64,000 nt of DNA from Burkholderiaceae bacterium (GCA_022843955.1 JALHMQ010000001.1:62001-126000), one strand, 5' to 3'. Shown: positions 1-9,137, counted from the first letter of the stretch. Notes: generated from the letters alone by a model not told the origin. Program-made: numbers and translations.

Positions 1-2
1 CG

Positions 3-377
3 CGGATCATCTTCGACGCCAACACCGGAGCCCTGAAGTACACCGACCTGCCGACCGGCCAGTACAGCGGCGATACCGTCACCAACTGGTTGTACAGCCT
101 GCATATGGCGCAGGTCTGGGGGCTGCCGTTTCGCGTCTTCGTGACCGTTATCGGCGTGGTGGTGGCGATGCTCAGCGTCACCGGCATCGTGATCTGGCTC
201 GCCAAGTTGCGCACGCGTCGATCGATACGACGCATGCAGCGGCCGGCTACCGCGGATCCGCCGTCGGCCGCCGGGCGAGATGCGTTCGCGGACGACGCCG
301 CGATGACGCACCGTATAGCTGCGGAAGCCGGGTCAAAAAGCGAATCGATGGCGGCGCCTGAAGTCGGCCGGGTCTAG
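3..377 (+). CDS. PepSY-associated membrane protein, C-terminal part
   Basis: This is the 3' end of a gene that begins before the window; the open frame runs from base 3. The visible part begins with a PepSY-like stretch (IIFDANTGALKY, then LYSLHMAQVWG). One strong membrane helix follows (about FVTVIGVVVAMLSVTGIVIWL), then a basic, disordered cytoplasmic tail. The LHMAQVWGLP segment before a GxVIW helix is typical of the last helix of PepSY-TM proteins, which are often found near iron-uptake receptors and ferric reductases. The function cannot be stated more closely because the N-terminal domains lie outside. It reads in the same direction as the next gene, about 95 bases upstream of it, with no sign of coupling. 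Confidence 0.75.
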   Translation, partial: RIIFDANTGALKYTDLPTGQYSGDTVTNWLYSLHMAQVWGLPFRVFVTVIGVVVAMLSVTGIVIWLAKLRTRRSIRRMQRPATADPPSAAGRDAFADDAAMTHRIAAEAGSKSESMAAPEVGRV

Positions 378-471
378 AAGCCGGTGCTGATTCTCGTCCT
401 GCAATCCCGCGATCGTCCCGCGTCGCACGCGGTCCCGCCACCCGCTTTGATCCCCCATGGAAAGGTTCTGC

Positions 472-1503
472 ATGAAGCCCAAACACATCTCACCCGTCCT
501 GGCTCATGGTCGCCGCCGCAGTCTCAGCGTGCTGGGTGCGCTGCTGGCGCCGGCGGCCGTGTTCGGCGGCCTCGCCGCACGGGCGTCTTCGGCGGCGGCG
601 CAGGGCGATCGGATCCGCCTCGTGATCCCATTTTCCGCCGGCGCCACCAGCGACCTGCTGGCGCGGCCCATCATGCGCGCCCTCGAAGCGGAGCTTGGCC
701 AGTCCATCGTGATCGACAACAAGCCCGGCGTCGGCGGCCTGCTGGGGGCGGCCGAGGTGGCCCGCGCCGCGCCCGATGGGCGCACGCTCGCCTGGGGCAC
801 GGTGAGCAACCACGCCATCGCGCCCAGTCTGTATCCCAAGCCGCCCTATGACCCGCTGCGCGACTTCACGCCGATCGCCTTGCTGTGCACGGTGCCGCAC
901 GTGATCATGGTCCACCCCAGCGTGCCGGCGCGTTCGCTGGTCGAGCTGGTGGCGCTGCTGCGGCGTGAGCCGGGGCGATGGGACTACGCCAGTTCCGGCA
1001 ACGGCACCATCTCGCATCTGATCGCCGAAAGCTTCAAGGCCGCCACGCGCACGTTCAGCGTCCACATTCCTTACCGCAGCAGCGCGCAGGGCCTGCCGGA
1101 CTTCCTCGCCGGGCGGGTGCAGTTGATGTTCGACACCATCGTCGTCTCGCGCGGGCCGGCGAGCGACGGCCGCGCCCGCGCGCTGGCCGTGACCTCCGCC
1201 ACGCGCTCGCCGCTGTTGCCCGAGGTACCCACGGCGCGCGAAAGTGGCGTGCCCGAGCTGCGCGACTTCGAGGCCAGCGGCTGGTTCGGCGTCTACGGTC
1301 CGCCGGGCCTGCCAGCGGCGCAGGTGCAGCGCCTGAACGCCGCGCTCAACACGGTGATCCGTCTGCCGCAGGTGGTCACTTCGCTGCAAGAGGCTGGGGC
1401 GAGCGTCATTGGTGGCACGCCGGACGCGTTCGCTGCGCACAACAAGAGCGAAGTGGAACGTTGGGGCGCACTGGTTCGTCGGTTGAGCGTGCGTGTCGAT
1501 TAG
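472..1503 (+). CDS. Bug family (TctC-like) periplasmic substrate-binding protein
   Basis: About 343 residues, the normal length for a Bug receptor, which captures small carboxylates or similar solutes in the periplasm. The N-terminus has a twin-arginine-like signal (GRRRSLSVLGALL followed by an Ala-rich h-region, cleavage near SAAAQ). The mature part opens with the family signature IRLVIPFSAGATSDLLAR and then IVIDNKPGVGG, and later has YASSGNGTISHL and PTARESGVPEL. An ATG 15 bases further upstream exists (457), but GGAAAGG at 459-465 is well placed for the ATG at 472. No TctA/TctB membrane genes lie beside it, which is common for Bug proteins of Burkholderiales. The ligand cannot be told from sequence. 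Confidence 0.9.
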   Translation: MKPKHISPVLAHGRRRSLSVLGALLAPAAVFGGLAARASSAAAQGDRIRLVIPFSAGATSDLLARPIMRALEAELGQSIVIDNKPGVGGLLGAAEVARAAPDGRTLAWGTVSNHAIAPSLYPKPPYDPLRDFTPIALLCTVPHVIMVHPSVPARSLVELVALLRREPGRWDYASSGNGTISHLIAESFKAATRTFSVHIPYRSSAQGLPDFLAGRVQLMFDTIVVSRGPASDGRARALAVTSATRSPLLPEVPTARESGVPELRDFEASGWFGVYGPPGLPAAQVQRLNAALNTVIRLPQVVTSLQEAGASVIGGTPDAFAAHNKSEVERWGALVRRLSVRVD

Positions 1504-1657
1504 GGCTGCGGCGGCCAGTCACCGGCGCGCTCGGCAGCGTCTGCTTGGCGCTGCCGAAGTTGCGGCGGCGTGATGCTCAGCGCCAGTCGACCCGGTCGAC
1601 GAGCTTTGCAGCGCTGCGCATCGATTGCGCAAGATCAACAAAGGAGATTCGTTCGCA

Positions 1658-1679
1658 TATGAGAATCAATCTCATTAAT
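1658..1679. promoter_or_regulatory. Fur-box-like operator upstream of feoAB
   Basis: The sequence TATGAGAATCAATCTCATTA contains the dyad ATGAGA-atcaa-TCTCAT, which resembles the GAGAATnATTCTC core of proteobacterial Fur boxes. It lies about 56 bases before the feoA start, where a repressor would block transcription. Iron regulation of feoAB by Fur is well known in other bacteria; here it is inferred from the motif and its position. Confidence 0.6.
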
Positions 1680-1734
1680 GGCGCCGCATCGGCACCTCAA
1701 CGCCCGGGCCGGTGTGGCCCACGAAAGAAACGCA

Positions 1735-1995
1735 ATGTCTGTGTCACTGCGCCTGGATGAGGCGCCGCATCAAGCCGACCTGCGGGTCACGCACGTCACC
1801 GAGCCTCCCGCCGGCCACGACCTGCCGCAGCGACTGGAGGAACTGGGCTTCCTGCCAGGTGAGCGCGTCATGGTGATGGCGCGCGGCGTGCCGGGCAGCG
1901 ATCCGTTGGCCATCCGCGTCGGTCATTCCACCTTTGCGCTGAGGCGCAGCGAGGCGGCCTGCGTCCAGGTGATCCGCGTGGAGGCGGCGCCATGA
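1735..1995 (+). CDS. feoA: FeoA family ferrous iron transport protein
   Basis: 86 residues, matching the usual 75-90 residue cytosolic SH3-like FeoA. It contains the family pattern LEELGFLPGERVMVMARG, then DPLAIRVGHSTFALRRSEA, with VQVI near the end. The start is set at the ATG after GAAAGAAA; upstream in-frame residues are unlike FeoA. The gene ends in an ATGA overlap with feoB, so translation is coupled. FeoA is thought to assist or regulate the FeoB channel. A Fur-box-like dyad sits upstream. No feoC is visible. Confidence 0.92.
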   Translation: MSVSLRLDEAPHQADLRVTHVTEPPAGHDLPQRLEELGFLPGERVMVMARGVPGSDPLAIRVGHSTFALRRSEAACVQVIRVEAAP

Positions 1996-3893
1996 CCGAG
2001 GCCGTCGTTCACCTGCACGCCACCGGACCGCTGGTGGCATTGGTCGGCAATCCCAACTGCGGCAAAACGGCGCTGTTCAACCTGCTCACCGGCAGTCGCC
2101 AGAAAGTGGCCAACTATGCGGGCGTGACGGTCGAGCGCAAGGAAGGACGACTGACCACCGCGGCGGGAAAGGCCCTGCGGGTGCTCGATCTGCCGGGCAC
2201 GTACAGCCTGCATCCACGCTCGCCCGATGAACGCGTGACCTGCGATGTGCTGGCCGGCTGCGCGCAGGGCGAGAAGCGCCCGGATCTCGTGGTGTGCGTG
2301 GTCGATGCCACCAATTTGCGCCGCAATTTGCGCCTGGTGCTGGGCGTGCAGCGCCTCGGGCTGCCGTGCGTGGTGGCGCTGAACATGGCCGATCGGGCCG
2401 AGGCGCGCGGCATCCGCATCGACGCCGACCGCCTGGCAGCCGCCCTCGGTGTGCCGGTGGTGCGCTGCGTCGGGGTGGCGCGCGATGGCGACAGTGCGCT
2501 GCGGGCGCTGCTGGCCGAACCCGCCGCCTGGAAGCGCACGGAGGCGGCGGCGTTGGCGGCGGCATCGGCCACCGCGTCGGACTCCAGCAGCACGCGGACC
2601 GATCACGACGTGGTGCGCGACATCCTGCAACAGCTTGGCCTCGACGACCTGATCCCGCACGAGGCAAGCGACCGGATCGACCGCGTGGTGCTGCACCCGG
2701 TGGTCGGGCCGTTGCTGATGGCCGCGGTGCTGTTTCTCGTGTTCCAGGCGGTGTTCGCCTGGGCCGAGGCGCCGATGGGCTGGATCGAGGCCGCTACCGG
2801 ATGGCTGGGCGAGCAGGCCGGCGCGCTGCTGCCTGACAACTGGATTCGCAGTCTGCTGGTGGATGGCGTGATTGCCGGTGCCGGCGGCGTGCTGGTGTTC
2901 CTGCCGCAGATCGTGATCCTGTTCTTCTTCATCCTCGTGCTCGAGGAGTCGGGCTACCTGCCGCGTGCGGCCTTTCTGCTCGACCGCCTGATGGGCACGG
3001 TCGGATTGTCGGGCCGCTCGTTCATCCCGTTGCTGTCGAGCCATGCCTGTGCGATCCCGGGGATCATGGCCACGCGTTCGATCGCCGATCCGCGCGACCG
3101 CCTGGTGACCATCATGCTGGCGCCGCTGATGACCTGCTCGGCGCGGCTGCCCGTCTATGCGCTGCTGATCGGCGCCTTCATTCCGGCGCGCGAACTGGGC
3201 GGTGCGATCGAGCTGCAGGGCCTGGTGCTGTTTGCGCTGTACGCGGCCGGCATCATCGGCGCAATGGCGGTGGCCTGGATGCTCAAGCATTTCACCCACG
3301 CCGGCCGTCAGATCCGCCCGCTGATGATGGAGCTGCCGCAGTACGCCTGGCCGGCGGTGCGCAACATCGCGCTCGGCCTGTGGCAGCGCGTGCTGATCTT
3401 CCTGCGGCGGGTGGGCGGCATCATCCTGCTGCTCACCGTGTTGCTGTGGTTCCTCGCCAGCTATCCGGCGCCGCCGGCGGGCGCCACCGGCCCGGCGATC
3501 GAGTACTCGCTGGCGGGCACGCTGGGGCGCGCGCTCGCGGTGGTGTTCGAGCCGATCGGCTTTAACTGGCAGATCAGCATCGCGCTGGTTCCCGGCCTGG
3601 CCGCACGCGAAGTGGCGGTCAGTGCGCTGGGCACCGTCTATGCCCTGTCGGCTGTCGGTGACGACGCAGCGGTGGCGCTGGCGCCGCTGATCGCGCAGAC
3701 GTGGAGCTTCGCCACCGCGCTGTCGCTGCTCGCCTGGTTCGTGTTCGCGCCGCAATGCCTGGCCACGCTGGCCACGGTCAAGCGCGAAACCAATGGGTGG
3801 ACCTGGCCGCTGGTGATGGCCGGCTACCTGTTTGGGCTGGCGTACCTGGCCTCGTTCGCCACCTATCGCATTGCACTCATGCTGACCGGGTGA
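1992..3893 (+). CDS. feoB: Ferrous iron transport protein B (G-protein-coupled Fe2+ permease)
   Basis: 633 residues, shorter than the roughly 770 of the E. coli protein but normal for the compact proteobacterial type. The N-terminal GTPase has G1 GNPNCGKT at residues 19-26, G3 DLPG at 66-69 and G4 NMAD near 130. A helical GDI-like linker follows to about residue 225. The membrane part then carries the two Gate regions (ESGYLPRAAFLLDRLMGTVG with SFIPLLSSHACAIPGIMATR, and later LAAREVAVSALGTVYAL with FAPQCLATL). The Cys in SSHACAIPG is a conserved feature of the pore. The start overlaps the feoA stop by 4 bases. A GC-rich imperfect hairpin without a T tract lies at about 3906-3936 after the stop. 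Confidence 0.96.
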   Translation: MTEAVVHLHATGPLVALVGNPNCGKTALFNLLTGSRQKVANYAGVTVERKEGRLTTAAGKALRVLDLPGTYSLHPRSPDERVTCDVLAGCAQGEKRPDLVVCVVDATNLRRNLRLVLGVQRLGLPCVVALNMADRAEARGIRIDADRLAAALGVPVVRCVGVARDGDSALRALLAEPAAWKRTEAAALAAASATASDSSSTRTDHDVVRDILQQLGLDDLIPHEASDRIDRVVLHPVVGPLLMAAVLFLVFQAVFAWAEAPMGWIEAATGWLGEQAGALLPDNWIRSLLVDGVIAGAGGVLVFLPQIVILFFFILVLEESGYLPRAAFLLDRLMGTVGLSGRSFIPLLSSHACAIPGIMATRSIADPRDRLVTIMLAPLMTCSARLPVYALLIGAFIPARELGGAIELQGLVLFALYAAGIIGAMAVAWMLKHFTHAGRQIRPLMMELPQYAWPAVRNIALGLWQRVLIFLRRVGGIILLLTVLLWFLASYPAPPAGATGPAIEYSLAGTLGRALAVVFEPIGFNWQISIALVPGLAAREVAVSALGTVYALSAVGDDAAVALAPLIAQTWSFATALSLLAWFVFAPQCLATLATVKRETNGWTWPLVMAGYLFGLAYLASFATYRIALMLTG

Positions 3894-3957
3894 GGCACCG
3901 ACGCTCGCCCCGGCGCGCCAAGGAGGCGCGGGGCGGGCGGCTAACATCCGGGCCGAC

Positions 3958-5553
3958 ATGACGACGACAGACGTTCTCATCATCGGCGCCGGCCACAACG
4001 GCCTCGTCTGCGCCTGCTATCTCGCCGCCGCCGGCTTCAAAGTGCGTGTGGTCGAGCGTCGCGGCGTGGTCGGTGGCGCGGCGGTCACCGAAGAGTTCCA
4101 TCCAGGCTTTCGCAACTCCACCGCCAGCTACACGGTGAGCCTGCTCAACCCGCAGGTGATCCGCGATCTGAAGCTCGCGGAGCGTGGTCTGCGCATCGTC
4201 GAGCGGCCGTTCTCCAACTTCGTTCCCTTGCCGGACGGGCGCTCGCTGAAGTTCGGCGGCGACCTGGCCGCCACGCAGGCCGAAGTGGCCAGGTTCTCCG
4301 CGCGCGATGCACAGCGGCTACCCGCGTACTACGCGCAGCTCGACCGCCTGGCAGACGTTCTCAAACAGTGGGTGCTGGAAGCGCCGCCCAACCTGGGCGG
4401 GCCGTTCGCGGTGCAGAGTGCGCGCGATGCGGTGAGCGCAGCGCGGCTGCTGTGGCAGGTGGGCAAGCTGCCACGCGCGGGGCAGCGCGATCTGATCGAT
4501 GTCTTCACCAAGAGCGCGGGTCATTGGCTCGATGCGACGTTCGAGTCCGAGCCGCTCAAGAGCGTGCTCGGCTGGGACTCGGTGGTCGGCAACTACGCCA
4601 GCCCGTATGCGGCCGGCTCCGCCTATGTGCTGCTGCATCACTGCTTCGGCGAGGTCAACGGCAAGCCCGGCAAGTGGGGCCACGCGATCGGCGGCATGGG
4701 CCGCATCACCGAACTGATGGCCGACGAAGCGCGTGCACGTGGCGTGCAGATCGATGTTGACGCGCCGGTCAAGCAGGTGCTGGTGGAGCAGGGTCGGGCG
4801 ATGGGCGTGCTGCTGGACTCGGGTGAAGCGATCCGCGCGCGCGCGGTCGCGAGCAACGTCAACCCAAAGCTGCTGTACCAGCGCCTGATCGAGCGCAGCG
4901 CATTGCCGGAGGACTTTGCCGGCGCCATCGACCGCTACCGCTGCGGCTCGGGCTCGCTGCGGATCAACCTGGCGCTGTCCGAGCTGCCTGACTTCACCGC
5001 ACTGCCTGGAACGCAGGCGCAGCCGCATCACGCCAGCGGCATCGTGTTCGCGCCCTCGCTCGCGTACATGGACCAGGCGTGGCGCGACGCCGAAGCGCAG
5101 GGCTTCGCGCGCGCGCCGATCGTCGAGATGCTGATCCCGAGCGTGGTGGACGATTCACTGGCGCCCAAGGGCGCCCACGTGGCCTCGCTGTTCTGCCAGC
5201 AATTCAAGCCCGACGCAGACTGGGATTCACTCAAGCCGGCTGCGGTGGAAGCGATCTTCGATGTCGTGCAGCAGTACTGCCCGAACTTCCGCCGTTCATT
5301 GCTCGGCTATCGCGCGTTGTCGCCGCTCGACCTGGAGCGCGAGTTCGGGCTCATCGGCGGCGACATCTTCCATGGCGCCCTGTCGCTCGATCAGTTGTTC
5401 AGCATGCGCCCGGTGTTCGGCCACGCTCGGTATCGCGGCCCGCTGAAGGGGCTGTACCACTGCGGCTCGGGCGCGCATCCGGGCGGTGGCGTGACCGGCG
5501 CGCCGGGGCACAACGCGGCGCGGGAGATGCTGCGCGACTTGCGGCCGGGCTGA
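3958..5553 (+). CDS. FAD-dependent oxidoreductase, PYROXD2 / phytoene-desaturase-like
   Basis: 531 residues. The N-terminus is a Rossmann FAD-binding fold, VLIIGAGHNGLVCACYLA, with G10-x-G12-x-x-G15, followed by VVERRGVVGGAAVTEE. The C-terminus has GLYHCGSGAHPGGGVTGAPG, the second FAD contact typical of the CrtI/PYROXD2 group of amine-oxidase-like flavoproteins. The length and ends fit the bacterial PYROXD2 homologues, whose substrate is not known. No carotenoid genes lie nearby, so a role as phytoene desaturase is unlikely. The gene starts 64 bases after feoB and may share its transcript, but nothing else ties it to iron. Confidence 0.85.
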   Translation: MTTTDVLIIGAGHNGLVCACYLAAAGFKVRVVERRGVVGGAAVTEEFHPGFRNSTASYTVSLLNPQVIRDLKLAERGLRIVERPFSNFVPLPDGRSLKFGGDLAATQAEVARFSARDAQRLPAYYAQLDRLADVLKQWVLEAPPNLGGPFAVQSARDAVSAARLLWQVGKLPRAGQRDLIDVFTKSAGHWLDATFESEPLKSVLGWDSVVGNYASPYAAGSAYVLLHHCFGEVNGKPGKWGHAIGGMGRITELMADEARARGVQIDVDAPVKQVLVEQGRAMGVLLDSGEAIRARAVASNVNPKLLYQRLIERSALPEDFAGAIDRYRCGSGSLRINLALSELPDFTALPGTQAQPHHASGIVFAPSLAYMDQAWRDAEAQGFARAPIVEMLIPSVVDDSLAPKGAHVASLFCQQFKPDADWDSLKPAAVEAIFDVVQQYCPNFRRSLLGYRALSPLDLEREFGLIGGDIFHGALSLDQLFSMRPVFGHARYRGPLKGLYHCGSGAHPGGGVTGAPGHNAAREMLRDLRPG

Positions 5554-5623
5554 AGGCAGCGGTTGGCCGTGGACGGCGATCGGCCGCGCTAGACGTGGCG
5601 TGCGCTTGGATCGAGAGGTGGCG

Positions 5624-6187
5624 ATGATGAAGACGCAGTACTACACCGCAAGCAGCCTGGACGGTTTCATCGCCACCGAGGATCATTCGCTCGACTGGCT
5701 GTTCCCGCTGGGCGCGCTGGCCGACACCGGCCATCCGCAGTTCATTGCAGGCGTGGGCGCGCTGGCGATGGGTGCCAGCACCTACGAGTGGATGCTCGCG
5801 CATGCGGTCAAGCCCGGCCGCAGCGACGCCGCGCCCTGGCCCTGCACGCAGCCGGCCTGGGTGTTCACGCATCGCACGCTGCCCGGCGTGCCCGGCGCCG
5901 ACATCCGCATCGTGCAGGGCGACGAGCGGCCGGTGCACGACGTGATGTGCGCGGCGGCCGGTACCTGCAATCGCTGGCTGGTGGGCGGCGGCGAACTGGT
6001 GGGCCAGTTCCACGACGCCGGCCTGCTCGACGAGATCATCGTGCAAGTGGCCTCCGTGACCCTCGGTCGGGGCCAGCCGCTGCTGCCGTGCCGGATCACC
6101 GCGCCGCCGTTGAAGCTGACGGCGGCGAGGGCGATCGGGAGCGGGTTTGCCGAGCTGCGGTACGACGTGCCGGGGTGCGGTGCGTAG
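5624..6187 (+). CDS. Dihydrofolate-reductase-like protein (RibD C-terminal domain)
   Basis: About 187 residues of the RibD_C / DHFR fold. The start YYTASSLDGFIATEDHSLDW is the hallmark of this family, in which the motif DGFIA lies in the NADPH-binding region. Later come a Gly-rich segment, NRWLVGGGELVGQFHDAGLLD, and the strand IIVQVASVTLGRGQPLLP. The start is placed at the ATG at 5624 (a second ATG follows at once) because GAGAGG at 5613-5618 is positioned for it; a GTG at 5600 is less likely. Proteins of this group are usually annotated as reductases of unknown substrate. Nothing in the neighbourhood suggests riboflavin synthesis. Confidence 0.85.
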   Translation: MMKTQYYTASSLDGFIATEDHSLDWLFPLGALADTGHPQFIAGVGALAMGASTYEWMLAHAVKPGRSDAAPWPCTQPAWVFTHRTLPGVPGADIRIVQGDERPVHDVMCAAAGTCNRWLVGGGELVGQFHDAGLLDEIIVQVASVTLGRGQPLLPCRITAPPLKLTAARAIGSGFAELRYDVPGCGA

Positions 6188-6628
6188 TGTCGGGCTTGAA
6201 AGTGCGATCGGCGGCAAGGGATCGGGTGTTGGCGGTGTCCGCTTCAGGCGGTGGCAGTTGTTTCTGCGATCGACCAGTTGTCGAAACTAACGATCAGCGC
6301 ACGGTTGTCCGCTTCAGACTGAACTCAGACATCCAATCAAGGTAGTCACGAAACTGCTTATGCGTCGAAAGGAGACGATCAGTCCAGTGACGAGTTGAAC
6401 GTGTGAGTGAGGCCGCGCAGGTCTGAGCGCAGGATTGACGTCGATTTAACCCCTCAAGCGACAGACTGGGAGACATCCGCCTCCGCCGCTCATGTAGAAC
6501 GTTCGGGGTACGCGACCGAAGGGGTTGAAGAACCAGGGCTTAGCGCTTCGGAGTCGAAGTGCTCGGGGGCAGCTTCAGCACCGCCGGTTGTACTGTCCAT
6601 GTCGCCGTACGTCCGCTCGAAAAGTTCC
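6188..6628. other. Non-coding stretch, about 440 bases
   Basis: No convincing gene on either strand. Base composition is less GC-rich than in the flanking genes in the first 250 bases. Short open frames exist, but none shows a domain, a ribosome site or sensible residue composition. It separates a rightward gene from the end of the leftward metal-uptake operon and may hold decayed sequence. Confidence 0.5.
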
Positions 6629-7522
6629 TCAGACCTGCAGAGCGGCGGCCAGGCTGCGAGCGTTGTGTTCGAAAAGCTGCAGGTACGTTGCAGCGGGGCC
6701 GCCGTGCTTGGACAGTGCGTCCGAGTAGAGGGTGCCGCCGACGCGCGCGCCCCCCTCGTGAGCGATGCGCTCGATCAGGCGCGGGTCGCTGATGTTCTCG
6801 ACGAAGATCGCGCGCACGCCGTCGTTCTTGATCTGGCGAATGAGCCGCGCCACGGCGGCTGCCGAGGGCTCACTGTGCGTGCTCCAGCCCTGCGGCGCCA
6901 GGAAGTCCACGCCGTAAGCTGCGCCAAAGTAGCCGAAGGCATCATGCGAGGTGATGACCCGGCGTCGCGCGCGTGGCACCGCCCCCAGCCACTCGCGCAC
7001 CCGGACGTCGAGTTGGTCGATGCGCGCCACATACTCGGCGTTGCGTCGGGTGAGCTCATCGCGTTGGCCGGGCCAACGCTGGGCGAAGGCGGCACTGATG
7101 TTGGCGGCGTACTTGCGCGCAAGAGCTAGGTCCTGCCAAGCGTGGGGATCGACATCATGGTGCCCGCCGCGGCGAGGCTTTATGCCTTGGGTCGCCACCA
7201 CGACCATGCCCCGGTAGCCAGAGACCTTGACCATTCGCTCGATCCAACCTTCGAAGCCCAGGCCGTTTATCAGCACCAGGTCGGCCTGGGCCAAGCGCTT
7301 GCCATCGGCTGGACTGGGCTCGTAGACATGCGCGTCAGCGTCCGTTCCGACCAGTGCAGTTACCTCGACGCCACTTGGGGCGAGTTCGGCTGCCATGTCG
7401 GCGAGGATCGAGAAGCTGGCGACGACACGTGGTGCGGAGGATTGTGCCCAAAGGGTCAGCGGATACAGCGTTGTCAGGGCGGCGCTGCCAATGAAGAAGG
7501 TTCGGCGATGGATCGACGTCAT
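6629..7522 (-). CDS. znuA: Metal (zinc-type) ABC transporter substrate-binding protein
   Basis: 297 residues, cluster A-I solute-binding protein. The signal sequence (HRRTFFIGSAALTTLYPLTLWAQ) resembles a Tat signal. Three histidines and one acidic residue that bind the metal in this family can be located: H65 in DADAHVYEP, H127 in DPHAW, H193 in TSHDAFGYFG and D268 in LYSDAL. Three His plus an Asp is the ZnuA pattern, though manganese-binding relatives share most of it. The His-rich loop is very short (RRGGHHDVDPH). The start lies 5 bases after the permease stop. It is the last gene of the operon led by a Fur/Zur-type regulator, so zinc is the likely substrate. Confidence 0.88.
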   Translation of the reverse strand: MTSIHRRTFFIGSAALTTLYPLTLWAQSSAPRVVASFSILADMAAELAPSGVEVTALVGTDADAHVYEPSPADGKRLAQADLVLINGLGFEGWIERMVKVSGYRGMVVVATQGIKPRRGGHHDVDPHAWQDLALARKYAANISAAFAQRWPGQRDELTRRNAEYVARIDQLDVRVREWLGAVPRARRRVITSHDAFGYFGAAYGVDFLAPQGWSTHSEPSAAAVARLIRQIKNDGVRAIFVENISDPRLIERIAHEGGARVGGTLYSDALSKHGGPAATYLQLFEHNARSLAAALQV

Positions 7523-7527
7523 GGTGT

Positions 7528-8406
7528 CTAACCTGTGAGGTGGAAAGAAGCGCGCACGCGCCGCGTGACGATGCCGTCACGAGCGCCGAACATCACCGAA
7601 GCGATGTAGGCCGTACCGCACACCAGAACGATGCACGGACCCGACGGAAGTTCGGCGTGGTAGCTCAGCAGCAGTCCGGCCGCGCCAGACGTGGCCCCGA
7701 CAGCCACCGACAAGGCGGCCATTGCCGGCAGCCCCGCGACCCAGAAGCGCGCGGCAGCCGCCGGCAGCATCATCAGACCCACCGCCATCAGCGTGCCCAG
7801 CGCTTGAAAGGCGCTGACGAGATTGGCCACCAGCAGCACCAGCAGCAACATGTGCGCGTGTGCACCGGGGCCTCCCACGCTGTGCAGGAAACCGGGGTCG
7901 AAGCTCTCCAGCACCAGCGGCCGATACATCAGCGCCAGCGCCCACAGCGTGATGCTGGCCACTGCGGCAATCTGCAGCAGCGCTACGTCGTCCACCGCCA
8001 ACACACTGCCGAACAGCATGTGCATAAGGTCGATCTGGCTGCCACGCAGAGACACGAGCAGGACGCCAAGCGCCAGCGCGATAAGGTAAAAGGCCGCGAA
8101 GCTGGCGTCCTCGCGCTGCGGCGTGCTGCGGGTGACGAAGCCGGCCGCCAACGCCACCGTTAGCGCGGCGACGAAGCCGCCCAGACTCATGGCCGGCAGC
8201 GACAGCCCGGCAAGTAGGAACCCTGCCGCCGCGCCCGGCAGCACGGCATGCGCCATCGCGTCGCCCACGAGGCTCATGCGGCGCAACACCAGCACGCAGC
8301 CGATCGGCGCGCAGCCGATCGACAGCGCCAGCGTGGCCACCAACGCCCGACGCATGAACGGAAACTCGATGAAGGGCTCGAGCGCGAGCGTCGCCAATGT
8401 GGTCAC
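7528..8406 (-). CDS. znuB: Metal ABC transporter permease (ZnuB family)
   Basis: 292 residues with about eight membrane helices. Family features include RRMSLVGDAMAHAVLPGAAAGF near the N-terminus, LGVLLVSLRGSQIDLMHMLFGS in the middle, and GTLMAVGLMMLPAAAARFW. The start is the GTG that overlaps the stop of the ATPase gene (GTGA), a pattern repeated elsewhere in this window; a start 36 bases further upstream is possible but would overlap the ATPase more deeply. It forms the membrane channel for the metal delivered by the neighbouring binding protein. Confidence 0.9.
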   Translation of the reverse strand: MTTLATLALEPFIEFPFMRRALVATLALSIGCAPIGCVLVLRRMSLVGDAMAHAVLPGAAAGFLLAGLSLPAMSLGGFVAALTVALAAGFVTRSTPQREDASFAAFYLIALALGVLLVSLRGSQIDLMHMLFGSVLAVDDVALLQIAAVASITLWALALMYRPLVLESFDPGFLHSVGGPGAHAHMLLLVLLVANLVSAFQALGTLMAVGLMMLPAAAARFWVAGLPAMAALSVAVGATSGAAGLLLSYHAELPSGPCIVLVCGTAYIASVMFGARDGIVTRRVRASFHLTG

Positions 8407-9137
8407 GACGGCACCACGCAACGGGGTGCGGAATCGTCCCACGCCTCCGCCATCTGGCGTGCTTTGAAGAGATTCTCGGCCTTCAATACCTCGGCGGTCG
8501 GCCCCCAGGCCACGCGCTCGCGGGCCAGCAGCAGCACCTGCTCGAAGTGCTCACGCACTTGGGTGAGGTCGTGCAGCACTGCAATCACGGTGCGCGCCTC
8601 GAGCTTCCAGCGATGCAGTATCGTCAACAGGTCGGCAGTGGTGCGGGCGTCGATGGCATTGAAGGGCTCGTCCAGCAGGATCAGCCCTGCGTCTTGAACC
8701 ATGACGCGTGCGAACAACACGCGCTGCGCCTGACCCGCCGACAACTCGCTCAGCCAGCGGTGCGCGAATCCAGTCAGGCCCACGGCCGCCAGCGCATCGT
8801 CGATGCGGCGGCGTTCGTCGTACCGCAGTCCCTCGAAGCTGCCGATGCGCGACCACAGACCCATCGCGACAACCTCATCCACGCGAATCGGGAAACTGCG
8901 ATCCAGAGCCGACGCCTGTGGCAGGTAGGCAACGCGCAGTGTCGGGTCATGCTCGATGCGTCCTTCGTAGTCACGCACCGCGCCGCCCAGCGCGCCCAGC
9001 AGCGTGCTCTTGCCCGCGCCGTTGGGGCCGACTACAGCCGTCAGGGTGCCGGTATCGAAGTCGCCGCTTACGTGATGGACCGCCGGGTGCCCGCGGTAGG
9101 CCACGGTCAGATCGTGGATTCGCACTGCGTTGCTCAC
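8403..9137 (-). CDS. znuC: Metal ABC transporter ATP-binding protein (ZnuC family)
   Basis: About 244 residues. Walker A is GPNGAGKST at residues 37-45, the signature is LSAGQAQRVLFAR (LSGGQ with one change), and Walker B is LILLDEPFNAID. The H-loop is VLHDL. The best start is the GTG that overlaps the stop of a short upstream membrane-peptide frame (TGGTGAG, read on this strand), giving MSNAVRIHDLTVAYRG; a GTG 27 bases further upstream gives a non-homologous extension. It powers uptake of the metal, probably zinc. Confidence 0.9.
   Translation of the reverse strand: MSNAVRIHDLTVAYRGHPAVHHVSGDFDTGTLTAVVGPNGAGKSTLLGALGGAVRDYEGRIEHDPTLRVAYLPQASALDRSFPIRVDEVVAMGLWSRIGSFEGLRYDERRRIDDALAAVGLTGFAHRWLSELSAGQAQRVLFARVMVQDAGLILLDEPFNAIDARTTADLLTILHRWKLEARTVIAVLHDLTQVREHFEQVLLLARERVAWGPTAEVLKAENLFKARQMAEAWDDSAPRCVVPS

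Noticed and set aside
1659-1760. Short frame starting at an ATG after AAGGAG in front of feoA
   Set aside because: It overlaps the Fur-like dyad and the feoA start in another frame; the peptide has no sensible features.
1923-3998. Long open frame of 691 codons on the minus strand opposite feoA and feoB
   Set aside because: It mirrors the feoAB coding sequence, is rich in His, Arg and Gln as expected for antisense of GC-rich genes, and has no domain.
6294-6476. 60-codon minus-strand frame in the 6.2-6.6 kb gap
   Set aside because: No ribosome site, no domain and no conserved-looking motif.
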